Origin: Lichenicoccus sp965276875
GTDB taxonomy: Bacteria; Pseudomonadota; Alphaproteobacteria; Acetobacterales; Acetobacteraceae
Reading direction: 5' to 3'
Assembly (NCBI RefSeq): GCF_965276875.1
Contig: NZ_OZ255701.1
Coordinates: 1,798,001 to 1,862,000 of the forward strand
Length of the DNA stretch: 64,000 bases
The notes below the pieces were generated by a model. The model saw nothing but the letters and a program-made list of their open reading frames with translations. It had not been told where the DNA came from and did no database searches. The stretch's first letter is position 1. Every line of letters begins with the position of its first letter. The translations under genes were made by a program, and so were the position numbers. Shown one piece after another: positions 54,553 to 62,661 of this stretch.

Positions 54553-56270
54553 TGTGCGGCCTCGCTGACCGGCTGGTCATGCCGGCGTCGGCGGCCGGGG
54601 CGGGAGGCGTGCGCGTTGGGGTGGGCGTTGAGGGCGGCGTATTCGTCCAGCACCGCGCGCACGTTGACGGGGCCAAGCGTGTAGTTCGCCTCGATCCGGT
54701 CGGCCCAGGTGTGGGAGAACAGCCAGCGATTGACCAGGGAGCCGCCCTCATGCACGGGCAGGCGCGACGAGCCCTTGCCTTCGAGGTGCCACAGCCGGAT
54801 GTCCTGCAGCCAGGGGCTGACCCCCTGCTCGGTGCTCTTCAGGCAGAGATCGGCGTCCTCGTAATGGCCGAACACGTAGTCCTCGGTGAAGCCGCCGAGC
54901 CGCTCGAACCAGCCGCGGTCGACAGAGATGAAGGCGCCGGTGACGGCGGCCACCGGGCGCGGACGGGTGAACACCGCATCGTCCGCGGGCGCACCCTTGC
55001 CGTAATGCTCGACCCGAACAAGGCGCTTGGACGTGATCGAACCGGCCCGGGTCAGCAGCGGCCGGTCGATGTCGAAATACATGCCACCATGCATCAGCGA
55101 GCCGTCGTCGTAGTAGAGCGGTGCGCCGAACAGCTTCGTCTGTGCGTCGGCTGCGTGTTCGACGAGCTCGGTATGGCGGACCGCCCAGAGCGGGTCGTGC
55201 GGGAACACGTCGGGGTTGAGGATCAGGATGCGGCTGCTGCGCGCATAGCGGACCGCGACGTTGTTGGCGGCGCCGAACCCGGCATTGCCGGCGAGCAGCA
55301 CGCAGGTCTGGTCGATGCCGTAGATTCGGCTGGCGATCCGCGCCTCGGCGAGCAGCCGGTCGATGATGTCGGGCGAGTTGCTGACATAGATGAACTCGTA
55401 ATCCTGCATGCCCTGGCAGCGATGGAACAGGGCCGCCTGGACGAACAGGAACTCGGGCTTGCCGTAGAGGCAGACGACGATCGAGGCCTTCGGCGTGCGT
55501 CCGCTGACATGGAAGCGCTCGACATGCGCGCGGCTGACGATCGAGGCGGACACGCCCTTGTTGAAGTCGACGATCTGGCGGCCGAGGCCGCGCTCGATGG
55601 TGGCAATGGCGCCGACATGCGGATTGCCGAAATGATGCGAGCCGTGCAGGTAGCCCAGCACGATGTTACGCAGGTCCTCGTCGTTGTTGGCAATCGGGGT
55701 AACGGTGTGCTGGCTGCGTGTCTCGCCGGCGAACACCACGTTGACGATGCAGGGTCCGGAGGGGATCTGTCGTTCGCTCGCGATGAACGACCAGAAGCCG
55801 TAGGGGTGCGGCACGCCGCTCTTGAGCGCCTCCTCGACGTCGTGCCGGCGCACGCGCGCGAGCAGCTCGGAGCCAATCCAGAACGACCAGCCCGGGCCCC
55901 GGATATGCACACGCTCGATCGGGTTGTTCGCGTCGGCCGACCAGCCGTTGAGGAACAGCCCGTGCGTCGACATCATGACGACTTCAAGATGGACCTCGGG
56001 AATCGTCTGTTCGGCGGGCTTATCGGTGGTCTCGACGAACAGGAACTGGTTCTGCCGTGCCGCCGTCGGCGCCTCGAACACCCGGCCCTCACGCCTGCCG
56101 AATTCGAGGTAATGCTGATAGCCGGAGAAGAACTTGCCCTGCTGGACGGCGAGCGCGATGTCGGGATTGTAGCGAAGGTAGGTCTGCTCGTCGAACTGGT
56201 TGGCGTCGGCGGCGTTGCCGGCGTCGATGGTCTTGGCAATGTCCTGGAACAGGATCTTCAGATCATCCAT
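54549..56270 (-). CDS. Glycosyltransferase family 2 with N-terminal repeat domain
   Basis: A 573-residue protein. Residues 25-65 (FDEQTYLRYNPDIALAV, HYLEFGRREGR) form one copy of the aromatic repeat also found twice in the neighbouring small protein. A beta-rich middle region (about 85-200) precedes a GT2 domain (about 255-520) with ASIVVCLYGKPEFL, GFGAANNVAVRYA, ILNPDVFPHDPLW, FISVDRGWFERLGGF and the catalytic-base-like FGHYEDADLCLK. It builds a surface polysaccharide with the GT4 behind it; the two genes overlap by four bases. Confidence 0.87.
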   Translation of the reverse strand: MDDLKILFQDIAKTIDAGNAADANQFDEQTYLRYNPDIALAVQQGKFFSGYQHYLEFGRREGRVFEAPTAARQNQFLFVETTDKPAEQTIPEVHLEVVMMSTHGLFLNGWSADANNPIERVHIRGPGWSFWIGSELLARVRRHDVEEALKSGVPHPYGFWSFIASERQIPSGPCIVNVVFAGETRSQHTVTPIANNDEDLRNIVLGYLHGSHHFGNPHVGAIATIERGLGRQIVDFNKGVSASIVSRAHVERFHVSGRTPKASIVVCLYGKPEFLFVQAALFHRCQGMQDYEFIYVSNSPDIIDRLLAEARIASRIYGIDQTCVLLAGNAGFGAANNVAVRYARSSRILILNPDVFPHDPLWAVRHTELVEHAADAQTKLFGAPLYYDDGSLMHGGMYFDIDRPLLTRAGSITSKRLVRVEHYGKGAPADDAVFTRPRPVAAVTGAFISVDRGWFERLGGFTEDYVFGHYEDADLCLKSTEQGVSPWLQDIRLWHLEGKGSSRLPVHEGGSLVNRWLFSHTWADRIEANYTLGPVNVRAVLDEYAALNAHPNAHASRPGRRRRHDQPVSEAAQ

Positions 56271-56309
56271 CGCGATGGTCCTTGTGCGCCCGCGCCTGGC
56301 CTACACGTG

Positions 56310-56768
56310 TCAGGCGTATTGGGGCTCGCCATATTCCAGGGAGAAGCCGGCATACGGGTCACGCCCCTCGCGGAAGCCTGCGGTCTCGAAATGCATCTGC
56401 GCGCTCTCGAATTCGGTGCGTTGGACGGCGGCGGAGACGTCCGGGTATTGATGCAGATACCAGCCCTCGTCGACGGTGATCTGGTAGGGCATGCGGTGCT
56501 CGTAGTAGCCGTCGGCGATGTAGTGATCGCGCGCGGTGTCGACCTTGCCGTCCTCGACCGCCTTCATGATGTCCGGATATTTCCAGAAGTACCAACCCTC
56601 GTCGAAACGAATGCGCGAGACATGGGCGCCGAGCAACTGCACGAGGAAGTATTTGTCTATGGCGACAAGGTTTGTCCGCTCGGACGGGATCAGGATCCGC
56701 CGGCTGATCAGGGACCCGAACGGCGTGACCGGCAAGGCTCTATCGGGAGAGGATCGCATCTCGTTCAT
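56310..56768 (-). CDS. Small repeat protein of a glycan locus
   Basis: A 152-residue protein with two tandem ~42-residue units, beginning FDEGWYFWKYPDI and VDEGWYLHQYPDV, each ending HY/HF...GYYE/GFREGR. The same unit is found once at the N-terminus of the adjacent GT2. The unit occurs widely in glycosyltransferase- and sulfotransferase-linked proteins of alphaproteobacteria and probably mediates protein contacts. ATG 56768 has GGGGACA upstream; a longer frame to 56822 is possible. It is the first gene of the minus-strand glycan operon; an A+T-rich stretch at 56823-56880 is a likely promoter area. Confidence 0.65.
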   Translation of the reverse strand: MNEMRSSPDRALPVTPFGSLISRRILIPSERTNLVAIDKYFLVQLLGAHVSRIRFDEGWYFWKYPDIMKAVEDGKVDTARDHYIADGYYEHRMPYQITVDEGWYLHQYPDVSAAVQRTEFESAQMHFETAGFREGRDPYAGFSLEYGEPQYA

Positions 56769-57016
56769 ACTATATTTGTCCCCTTGTTCAATAGCAGAGC
56801 GGATCGTTCGCGCCCAATACAAAGAATGAGATTATTGTTGCTTTCTGATTGGATTTTTACAAGATGTTAACGATACCTGGAAACGGAAAGCTGGAGGCTT
56901 CTATCACGACAACGTGACCGCAGGGAATGCCTTAATCCTCTGTCGAGCACGGGCACTACCGATTTCCGGGCATGCGGTTGCGAGGCGGCGCGATCGCCTG
57001 TAGAACCCACTTGGTG

Positions 57017-57351
57017 GTCCGCGTAGCTCAGGCGGATAGAGCACAGGATTCCTTGTCACAAACTGGGCGTCGCGACGGGAAACCGCGCGGCGGATCCGCT
57101 CAAAGTCGGGGAAAGCTTGACGCCCACACGCGCCATGCCGATCCCGAGCCAAGCCGGCGCCGTCATGAGGGAGCACCCTGACGGGATCGGAAGGTGTAGA
57201 GACTGGACGGGCGGCGCCTAAGGGCTCCACAGCCTAGGGTGAAGGGACAGTCCAGACCACGAACGCCGACCGGTCAGTCCCGGCGGCGGCGGCGAAAGCC
57301 GAAGTGGGATGAATCCTGGGGCCGTGGGTTCGAATCCCGCCGCGGACACCA
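57017..57351 (+). tRNA. tRNA-Arg(CCU), split by a group I intron
   Basis: Joining 57017-57053 to 57312-57351 gives a full cloverleaf: acceptor stem GTCCGCG / CGCGGAC, D-arm GCTC...GAGC, anticodon stem CAGGA / TCCTG with loop TTCCTAA (anticodon CCT), five-base variable loop, T-arm GTGGG-TTCGAAT-CCCGC, then A73 and an encoded CCA. Every stem pairs apart from one T-G wobble. The insertion sits between anticodon base 36 and base 37, the position known for the Agrobacterium tRNA-Arg(CCU) intron. The next gene, on the other strand, stops one base after the CCA. Confidence 0.93.
57054..57311 (+). ncRNA. Self-splicing group I intron in tRNA-Arg
   Basis: A 258-nt intron with group I features. The exon ends in T (57053) and the intron ends in G (57311). 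The guide GGGAA at 57077-57081 can pair with exon TTCCT, putting the U-G wobble at the splice site. R-like GGTGTAGAGACTGGAC (57193-57208) and S-like GAAGGGACAGTCCAGACC (57241-57258) provide the P7 halves GACTGGAC / GTCCAG. No open reading frame for a homing endonuclease fits within it, so mobility is unlikely. It belongs to the tRNA-intron (IC3-like) class known from alphaproteobacteria and cyanobacteria; subclass is inferred. Confidence 0.85.
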
Positions 57352-57352
57352 G

Positions 57353-59053
57353 TTACCAGCGGGTCCAGATCCTGTTGGTCGCATCATAGATGAAGGTCAG
57401 CGGCGTTGCCGGCGAGATTGTCCCGGGCGCGCCGATCACGGCAATCCCCTGACCGCGCGGCTGCAGCGTGAAGCGGCTCACCGTGCATTCCGATGCGAGG
57501 TGGACGCGTTGGCCCTGGGTCGGGTGCGGCGGCAGGCGCCAGGTGAACGTGCTGAGCCGGCCCGCGCAATTGAGGATCGCACCCCCATCCGCCGTTGCCG
57601 GCGCCTCATTCGTGCCGCCCTCGGCGAGGGGGGCGCTGGTGGGGATTGGGGTCGGAGGGGCCGGGAGCAGGCGCTGGCCCACCTCGTTGTCGGCGAACAC
57701 CGGATGGGTGGCGCCGATGCCGTCGTCTCGTATCGGCGTCGGGACGCCTGCCGCGATAATATTGCCGCTGACCAGGACCTGGCTGCCGCCGGCGCTGATC
57801 CCGACATCGCCGTAGTCAATCGAGTTGCCTGCTATGACCGAGCCCTGCGTGTCGGCGGCGGCATGGTGGAGCACCTCGATCCCGGTGCCGGTGTAGCCCG
57901 GCGCGATCTGACTCAGCGTGCAGGCGCGGCAGAGCGGGATCAGCACGTTGCCGCTGACCATCGCGTCATCCGTGGTGCGCAGCCGGATACCGAAATAGTT
58001 GGCCGCGAGCGCACCCGTAGGGCCGGGGCCGCCATTGAGGATTTCGTTGTCGGTCAGGAACACCTGCTTGACGAAGTTCGTGCTGACCCCCGCATAGAGG
58101 CCGTCGAGCGAGCTGTCGGACAGGAAGAAGGACGCCGAGGCATCCTCCGACGGCGCTTGCCAGCGCACCGAATAGGCGTTCTGCAGCTCCATCAGACGGT
58201 CGGCATAGACGCCCTGGATGTTGTGGCCAATGAGGTCCAGCCCATCATAGGCGCCCTGCTGGAACACGCGGCTCAGCCAGATCTGCTGGGTGAAGGTGGA
58301 TCTGGGCCCTCCTGTGCTCTCGATCCGTATGCCGGCGGAGGTGTTGGAGGCGAAAGGCGAGCGGCTGCCATACTGCGAGCCGGTGACGTGGCTGATATGG
58401 ACGTAGGGGACATTGACGATGTCGATGCCGACATTCCACGCCTGGCCTTGGGCACTGCTGCCGCCCTGGCCCGGTGTGAGCGAATGCCACGCGACATCGC
58501 GGATGGTCTGGTCCGGGCCGCCCGAGGCGAGCGCGTGCGTCGGCACCGGCTGTCGGAGCAGGAGTGCCATGCCGGTGTAGACATTCCCCGGCGCGTTGTT
58601 GACCAGCGAGAGCCGCTCGATGTCGACGGCCGCACCAGGCCCGGACGGCGAGGCGCCGGAGGGGTTGCGCGACGCGCTGGCGACCTGTTGCTGCGGATAT
58701 TCGAAATCCAGGCCGCCGTCCGCCACGTTCCATTGCAGCTCGGTGCAGCTCTGGGTCTGGCCGTGCAGGCCGATCGCCGTATTGGCGGCCAGGTGGATGG
58801 TCAGTCTCGCGGTCAGGATGTATTTGCCGCACGGGATTTCGATCAGGGCGCCCTGATTGCGCGCGGCCGACCCGCCCTGCGCGGCCGCGATGGCGGCGCG
58901 GAAGGCGAGGGTATCGTCGGTGACGCCGTCGCCATTGGCGCCGTAGGCCGTAACGTCGATCGCGCGGCCTGGACCCTGCGCCGCACCGGCTGTGGCACCC
59001 AGGCATATGGTCGCGACGGCAGCGCGGAGGGCTTGGTGCGTCAGCCCCGCCAT
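57353..59053 (-). CDS. Secreted pectate-lyase-fold protein
   Basis: A 566-residue exported protein with a signal peptide (ALRAAVATICLGATAGAAQ) followed by the pectate-lyase superfamily start IDVTAYGANGDGVTDDTLAF (cut here to motif), the classic first turn of right-handed parallel beta-helix enzymes of the GH28/Pectate_lyase_3 type. Several Asn- and Gly-rich turns (LSLVNNAPGN, VFLTDNEILNGG, VIAGNSIDYG, VLVSGNIIAAG) fit helix rungs. It may cut or modify a polysaccharide. ATG 59053 was chosen. Its stop is one base from the tRNA CCA. Confidence 0.82.
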   Translation of the reverse strand: MAGLTHQALRAAVATICLGATAGAAQGPGRAIDVTAYGANGDGVTDDTLAFRAAIAAAQGGSAARNQGALIEIPCGKYILTARLTIHLAANTAIGLHGQTQSCTELQWNVADGGLDFEYPQQQVASASRNPSGASPSGPGAAVDIERLSLVNNAPGNVYTGMALLLRQPVPTHALASGGPDQTIRDVAWHSLTPGQGGSSAQGQAWNVGIDIVNVPYVHISHVTGSQYGSRSPFASNTSAGIRIESTGGPRSTFTQQIWLSRVFQQGAYDGLDLIGHNIQGVYADRLMELQNAYSVRWQAPSEDASASFFLSDSSLDGLYAGVSTNFVKQVFLTDNEILNGGPGPTGALAANYFGIRLRTTDDAMVSGNVLIPLCRACTLSQIAPGYTGTGIEVLHHAAADTQGSVIAGNSIDYGDVGISAGGSQVLVSGNIIAAGVPTPIRDDGIGATHPVFADNEVGQRLLPAPPTPIPTSAPLAEGGTNEAPATADGGAILNCAGRLSTFTWRLPPHPTQGQRVHLASECTVSRFTLQPRGQGIAVIGAPGTISPATPLTFIYDATNRIWTRW

Positions 59054-59081
59054 TACGCGGGGCCGCGGGCACCCAGGTGGA

Positions 59082-59312
59082 TTACCGGTAGCGCCAATGA
59101 CGATGGTGGTACCGGTCGAAGTACGGTTCGCGACGATGATAGTAGCGGCCATGCCAGTAATAGTGCGGCCCGACCCAGCCCCGGGGCGGCGGGGGCGGTG
59201 GCGGCCCACGATGCCGGAAGGGCTGCGCGTCCGCGGCCGAGACGGAGCCGAGCATGGCCGCAACGGCCGCGGCCAGGAGCAGAGGCTTGGTGAAGGAAAA
59301 GCGACGTCTCAT
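59082..59312 (-). CDS. Small exported His/Tyr-rich protein
   Basis: A 76-residue protein with a signal peptide (LLLAAAVAAMLGSVSAADA) and a mature part that is a run of prolines, then RGWVGPHYYWHGRYYHRRE and a His/Arg/Tyr tail. AGGAGA lies 8 bases before the ATG. Low-complexity periplasmic proteins of this kind are common in the group and have no known function; histidine-rich tails may bind metals. It is separate from the pectate-lyase-fold gene by 28 bases and could share its transcript. Confidence 0.65.
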   Translation of the reverse strand: MRRRFSFTKPLLLAAAVAAMLGSVSAADAQPFRHRGPPPPPPPRGWVGPHYYWHGRYYHRREPYFDRYHHRHWRYR

Positions 59313-59394
59313 CCGATGTTCTCCTGTTCGGGCTGCTCGCACTCTCACATCCATTCGCGGCCGCAATGGGGCAGCCCCTGTAAGCTTTGGTATC

Positions 59395-60015
59395 TTATGT
59401 CACGGCCGTCGCCGCGGCGCGTTCGATTTCTTCCTCGACATCGCGCAACCGATCCTTGCCGAAGAAGAGTTCGTCGCCGACGAGGAACGACGGACTGCCG
59501 AACGCTCCGCGGGCGAACGCGGCCTGGGTATTGTCGAGCAGTCGCTGCTTGACCTCGGGCGATTGCGCCAGCGCCAGGATGCGCTCGACCGGCAGGCCGG
59601 CTTCGTTCAGGGATCGGGCGACGATGTCGGGCTGGCCCATGTCCAGCCCGCGCGTCCAGATGTCGTCATAGACGCGGTCGATATAGGTCTCCGACACATC
59701 TGCCTCGTTTGCGGCGATCGCGCCGCGCATCAGCTGCAGGGTGTTGATCGGGAAGTGCGGATTGAACCGGAAATCGTCGATATGGTGGCGCTCGATGAAG
59801 CGCCGCATCTCGATGCGCGCGTAATCCAGCTTGTTCTTGATGCCGGCAAAGGCGGTCACTGGTGACTGGTTGCCGCTCAGCTTGAACAGGCCGCCGAGCA
59901 GGATGGGAACATAGGCGAATTCGGCCCCCGTCCGCCGCTCGATCGCCGGGATCACGCGATGGCTGAGAAAGGCGTTGGGGCTGCCGAAGTCGAAGTAGAA
60001 GGTTACGTTCGTCAC
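59395..60015 (-). CDS. 2-hydroxychromene-2-carboxylate isomerase family protein
   Basis: A 206-residue DsbA-like-fold protein of the HCCA isomerase/kappa GST-like group. The start VTFYFDFGSPNAFLSHRVIP places the serine or similar residue at the glutathione site; conserved blocks are ALLGGLFK-like PILLGGLFKLSG, NPHFPINTLQLMRGA, and the tail FGSPSFLVGDELFFGKDRL. It may isomerise aromatic breakdown intermediates with glutathione. GTG 60015 is chosen because GGAGAGG lies six bases upstream; ATG 60030 is an alternative. Divergent from an SDR gene that may share the pathway. Confidence 0.87.
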   Translation of the reverse strand: MTNVTFYFDFGSPNAFLSHRVIPAIERRTGAEFAYVPILLGGLFKLSGNQSPVTAFAGIKNKLDYARIEMRRFIERHHIDDFRFNPHFPINTLQLMRGAIAANEADVSETYIDRVYDDIWTRGLDMGQPDIVARSLNEAGLPVERILALAQSPEVKQRLLDNTQAAFARGAFGSPSFLVGDELFFGKDRLRDVEEEIERAAATAVT

Positions 60016-60109
60016 CGACGCCCTCTCCATGGCGAGCCCGCGCGACTTGCCGCGGCTTGGGATTGCTCCTGGCATAGGGCCGGGCTCGGTGGCAAGCGGG
60101 AGAGCAGAC

Positions 60110-60868
60110 ATGGTGGACGATCGGACAGCAGGGCGGCACAAGACGGCGGCGATCATCGGCGCGGGCGACTTCATCGGAGCGGCGATCGCCAGACGCTTCG
60201 CGGCCGAGGGCTATACGGTTTTCATCGGCCGGCGACACGGCGAGAAGCTTGAGCCGCTGCGTCGGGAGATCGAGGCGGCGGGAGGCCGCGTCGTTGCGTC
60301 GTCGCTCGATGCCCGCGACGAGGCGCAGGTGGTGGCCTTTGTCGAGGCGGCGGAAGCCCACGCCCCGCTTGAGGTCTGCGTGTTCAATGTCGGCGCCAAT
60401 GTAGCGTTTCCGCTGGTCGAGACGACCTCGCGGGTGTTTCGCAAGGTGTGGGAGATGGCCTGCTTTGCCGGCTTCCTGGCGGGTCGCGAAGCAGCTAGGC
60501 ACATGCTGCCACGCGGGCACGGATCGATTTTCTTCACCGGCGCCACCGCAGGCCTGCGCGGCGGCATCGGCTATGCGGCGTTCGCCTCCGCCAAGTTCGG
60601 GCTGCGCGCGGTTGCGCAGTCGGCTGCACGCGAACTCGGCCCGCGGGGCATCCATGTCGCGCACCTGGTCATCGATGCCGGCGTCGATACCAGCTGGGTG
60701 CGCGAACGTCTGCGCGAGCGTGGCGGCGACGAGGCGATCGATGCGATCCAGCCCGGACAGTTGATGCGCCCACAGGCCGTCGCCGACGCCTATTGGGCGC
60801 TGCACCAGCAGCCAGTCGACGCCTGGACCTTCGAGCAGGAAATCCGCCCGTTCCGGGAGAGCTGGTAG
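60110..60868 (+). CDS. SDR-family protein with Phe at the catalytic Tyr position
   Basis: A 252-residue SDR with cofactor motif IIGAGDFIGAAIARRF near residue 15 and a late GIHVAHLVIDAGVDTSWV. The place where YxxxK is normally found reads FASAK, so the catalytic Tyr is Phe. The same family member is common next to isomerase genes in proteobacteria, where this change is conserved, so it is probably functional but may not be a normal dehydrogenase. ATG 60110 with GGGAG upstream. Divergent from the isomerase gene. Confidence 0.8.
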   Translation: MVDDRTAGRHKTAAIIGAGDFIGAAIARRFAAEGYTVFIGRRHGEKLEPLRREIEAAGGRVVASSLDARDEAQVVAFVEAAEAHAPLEVCVFNVGANVAFPLVETTSRVFRKVWEMACFAGFLAGREAARHMLPRGHGSIFFTGATAGLRGGIGYAAFASAKFGLRAVAQSAARELGPRGIHVAHLVIDAGVDTSWVRERLRERGGDEAIDAIQPGQLMRPQAVADAYWALHQQPVDAWTFEQEIRPFRESW

Positions 60869-60921
60869 GCCGGAAAGTGTTGGCCGAAGTCGATGGCGCC
60901 AGACTCACTGCCAATGCCCGC

Positions 60922-61296
60922 TCAGTGCCCGTGCCCGCCGTGATCACCGCCGCCATGACCACCACCTCCGTGATCACCACCTCCTCTGGCGCCATGAAAG
61001 CTCCCGCCTCGTCTGAACCCATGATCGCCGCCGTGGAAATCCCTGCCGCCGCCATGGAATCCACGGCCGGGCAATCTCGGAATGCCCCGGCCATCACGAT
61101 AACCGCCGCGATACGGCCCTACGCCATAGCCGCCACCCCAGCCGCGGAAGTCGCCCCCGCCATAGGCGTCGCCCGGGTAATAGCCGCCGACGCCGTCGCC
61201 GCCATAGAAGCCGCCGGCGACGCAGCCGCCCAGAGACACCGACAGCGCGCCCAGGAGCAGCGCGGTCGCTGACAGGCGCATGAGCGAATGGCTCAT
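60922..61296 (-). CDS. Gly/His-rich lipoprotein
   Basis: A 124-residue lipoprotein with lipobox SLGGC near residue 24 and a low-complexity mature part of Gly, His, Asp and Arg (for example DFHGGDHGFRRGGSFHG and a tail of GGGDHGG repeats). The histidine/glycine content suggests metal binding or a flexible envelope spacer; function unknown. The ATG overlaps the stop of the exported VOC gene (ATGA), so the two are translated together. Confidence 0.6.
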   Translation of the reverse strand: MSHSLMRLSATALLLGALSVSLGGCVAGGFYGGDGVGGYYPGDAYGGGDFRGWGGGYGVGPYRGGYRDGRGIPRLPGRGFHGGGRDFHGGDHGFRRGGSFHGARGGGDHGGGGHGGGDHGGHGH

Positions 61297-62252
61297 TTCG
61301 CGTCTCCCGCGGCTGTATCCCCGGGGCCCGCATCGTCTGGCAACGCAAGCAGGCCGAATATCGCCCCAGCCGGATCGGCAACCAGCGCAATCGTTCCGCC
61401 ATTTCGATCCTGGTGCGGCGGAACCACTACATGCGCGCCCAGGGTGGTCGCGTGGCCGACCATCGCTGCGATGTCCAGGACCCGCACATAGCTGATCCAA
61501 CGGGGATGCAATGCGGGATGTTTGGTCGGGATCGGATTGACGCTCGCCCGCGCGTAGGTCTGCGACGCCAGGATCACATGCTTCGCTTCTTGCGGATCCG
61601 GCAGATCGAATACATCGTAGCCAAACACCGCCTTGTAGAACGCCGCGTCTGTTTCCGGGTCATGCGTGATGAGTGAGCTCCAGATCCATGCACCGGGTGC
61701 GGCCAGTGTATCGGCCGGATCGCCGCTGCTCGATGTCAGCATGCCAAAGACGGCGCCCTGCGGATCGGTCAGCAGCGCATCGCGCCCCAGATTGGCGATC
61801 TCGTGCGGCCCCAGCAGCATTGACGCTCCATGCTGGACAGCCACCTGGGCGCTTTTCTCGACATCCTCTGTTGACAGGAACGACCGCCAGGCTGGCCGCT
61901 CACCGTGCCTGATGGGTTTTTGCACAATCGCCGCGACCACACGTCCATTGATGGATGCCTCGCCGAACAAATGTCGTCTGACGTAGGCGTTCTGGAACTG
62001 CCACCCGAACAGGTCGGTATAGAACCGCTCCGCGGCGACCAGATCGGGTGTGACCAGCGCCGCGAACACCATCTTTCCCGCAAGCCGGGACGGGCTTGCC
62101 GGCGAGACCAGTGTCGGCAGACCGGCCGAGGCCGCTTGCGCCGGCATTATGCTTACGGCACTCGCCGCGGCGAGCCCCATTGCGAACATCAAGCCCAACA
62201 CCCGCGACCGCCGCCATCTCTCGCGTGGCCTTGACCTGGAGCGCTCTTGCAT
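61293..62252 (-). CDS. Exported protein with two VOC (glyoxalase-like) domains
   Basis: A 319-residue protein with a predicted signal/anchor segment (VLGLMFAMGLAAASAVSIMPAQ) and two VOC half-domains: the first around KMVFAALVTPDLVAAERFY and GWQF, the second around WSSLITHDPETDAAFYKAVFG, each ending with a DP-x-GA-x-FG-type strand (TDPQGAVFGML, ADPAGAIFGLL). VOC enzymes include glyoxalase, dioxygenase and resistance proteins; a secreted location is unusual. The catalytic metal ligands cannot be picked out with certainty. It is coupled to the Gly/His-rich lipoprotein by ATGA. Confidence 0.78.
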   Translation of the reverse strand: MQERSRSRPRERWRRSRVLGLMFAMGLAAASAVSIMPAQAASAGLPTLVSPASPSRLAGKMVFAALVTPDLVAAERFYTDLFGWQFQNAYVRRHLFGEASINGRVVAAIVQKPIRHGERPAWRSFLSTEDVEKSAQVAVQHGASMLLGPHEIANLGRDALLTDPQGAVFGMLTSSSGDPADTLAAPGAWIWSSLITHDPETDAAFYKAVFGYDVFDLPDPQEAKHVILASQTYARASVNPIPTKHPALHPRWISYVRVLDIAAMVGHATTLGAHVVVPPHQDRNGGTIALVADPAGAIFGLLALPDDAGPGDTAAGDAK

Positions 62253-62340
62253 CGGCCAACTCCCATCCGGCGACTCGGAAGCCGGCCGCACACACAGTGA
62301 CGTTGCAGCTATCGCGCGGTTGCCTGCTTCTGATCGCCCG

Positions 62341-62658
62341 TCAGGCTTGGCTGATGAACGCGTCCAGGGCGCGGATGAGTTTCGCCCGAGACTCCTCGTC
62401 GGCAAGGGAGACGACCAAGCGGCCCAGCCGATCGGCTGGCAGCGTCGCCAGGTTGAAGACGTCCAGGATCACCTCTGCGCCGTCGATGGTGAAGCGCGGC
62501 GCGAGATGATGCTCCGCGACGCGCGCCGCCTCGCTGCGGACCAGTGGTGCCACGAAGCGCGTGCCTGCGCGATCAAAGCGGGCATTCTGAAGCACCACGA
62601 CGAACGGAATGACCTCCCGCTGCCGCCCCGGGTTCCGGAAGACGTCGAACTGGGCCAC
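62341..62658 (-). CDS. ccdB: CcdB-family toxin
   Basis: A 105-residue CcdB-like DNA gyrase-poisoning toxin. It starts MAQFDVFRNPG and has PFVVVLQNARFD, RFVAPLV, and a C-terminal stretch LIRALDAFISQA near the place where E. coli CcdB carries the residues that bind gyrase A; the typical terminal WGI is absent. It lies three bases after the antitoxin gene, the usual ccdAB order and spacing. Whether it is active cannot be judged. Confidence 0.88.
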   Translation of the reverse strand: MAQFDVFRNPGRQREVIPFVVVLQNARFDRAGTRFVAPLVRSEAARVAEHHLAPRFTIDGAEVILDVFNLATLPADRLGRLVVSLADEESRAKLIRALDAFISQA

Positions 62659-62661
62659 GGA

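Noticed and set aside
57239..59293. A 684-codon plus-strand frame antisense to the pectate-lyase-fold gene.
   Set aside because: Arg/Gly/Asp-rich shadow translation; its start lies in the intron and tRNA and no motif is visible.
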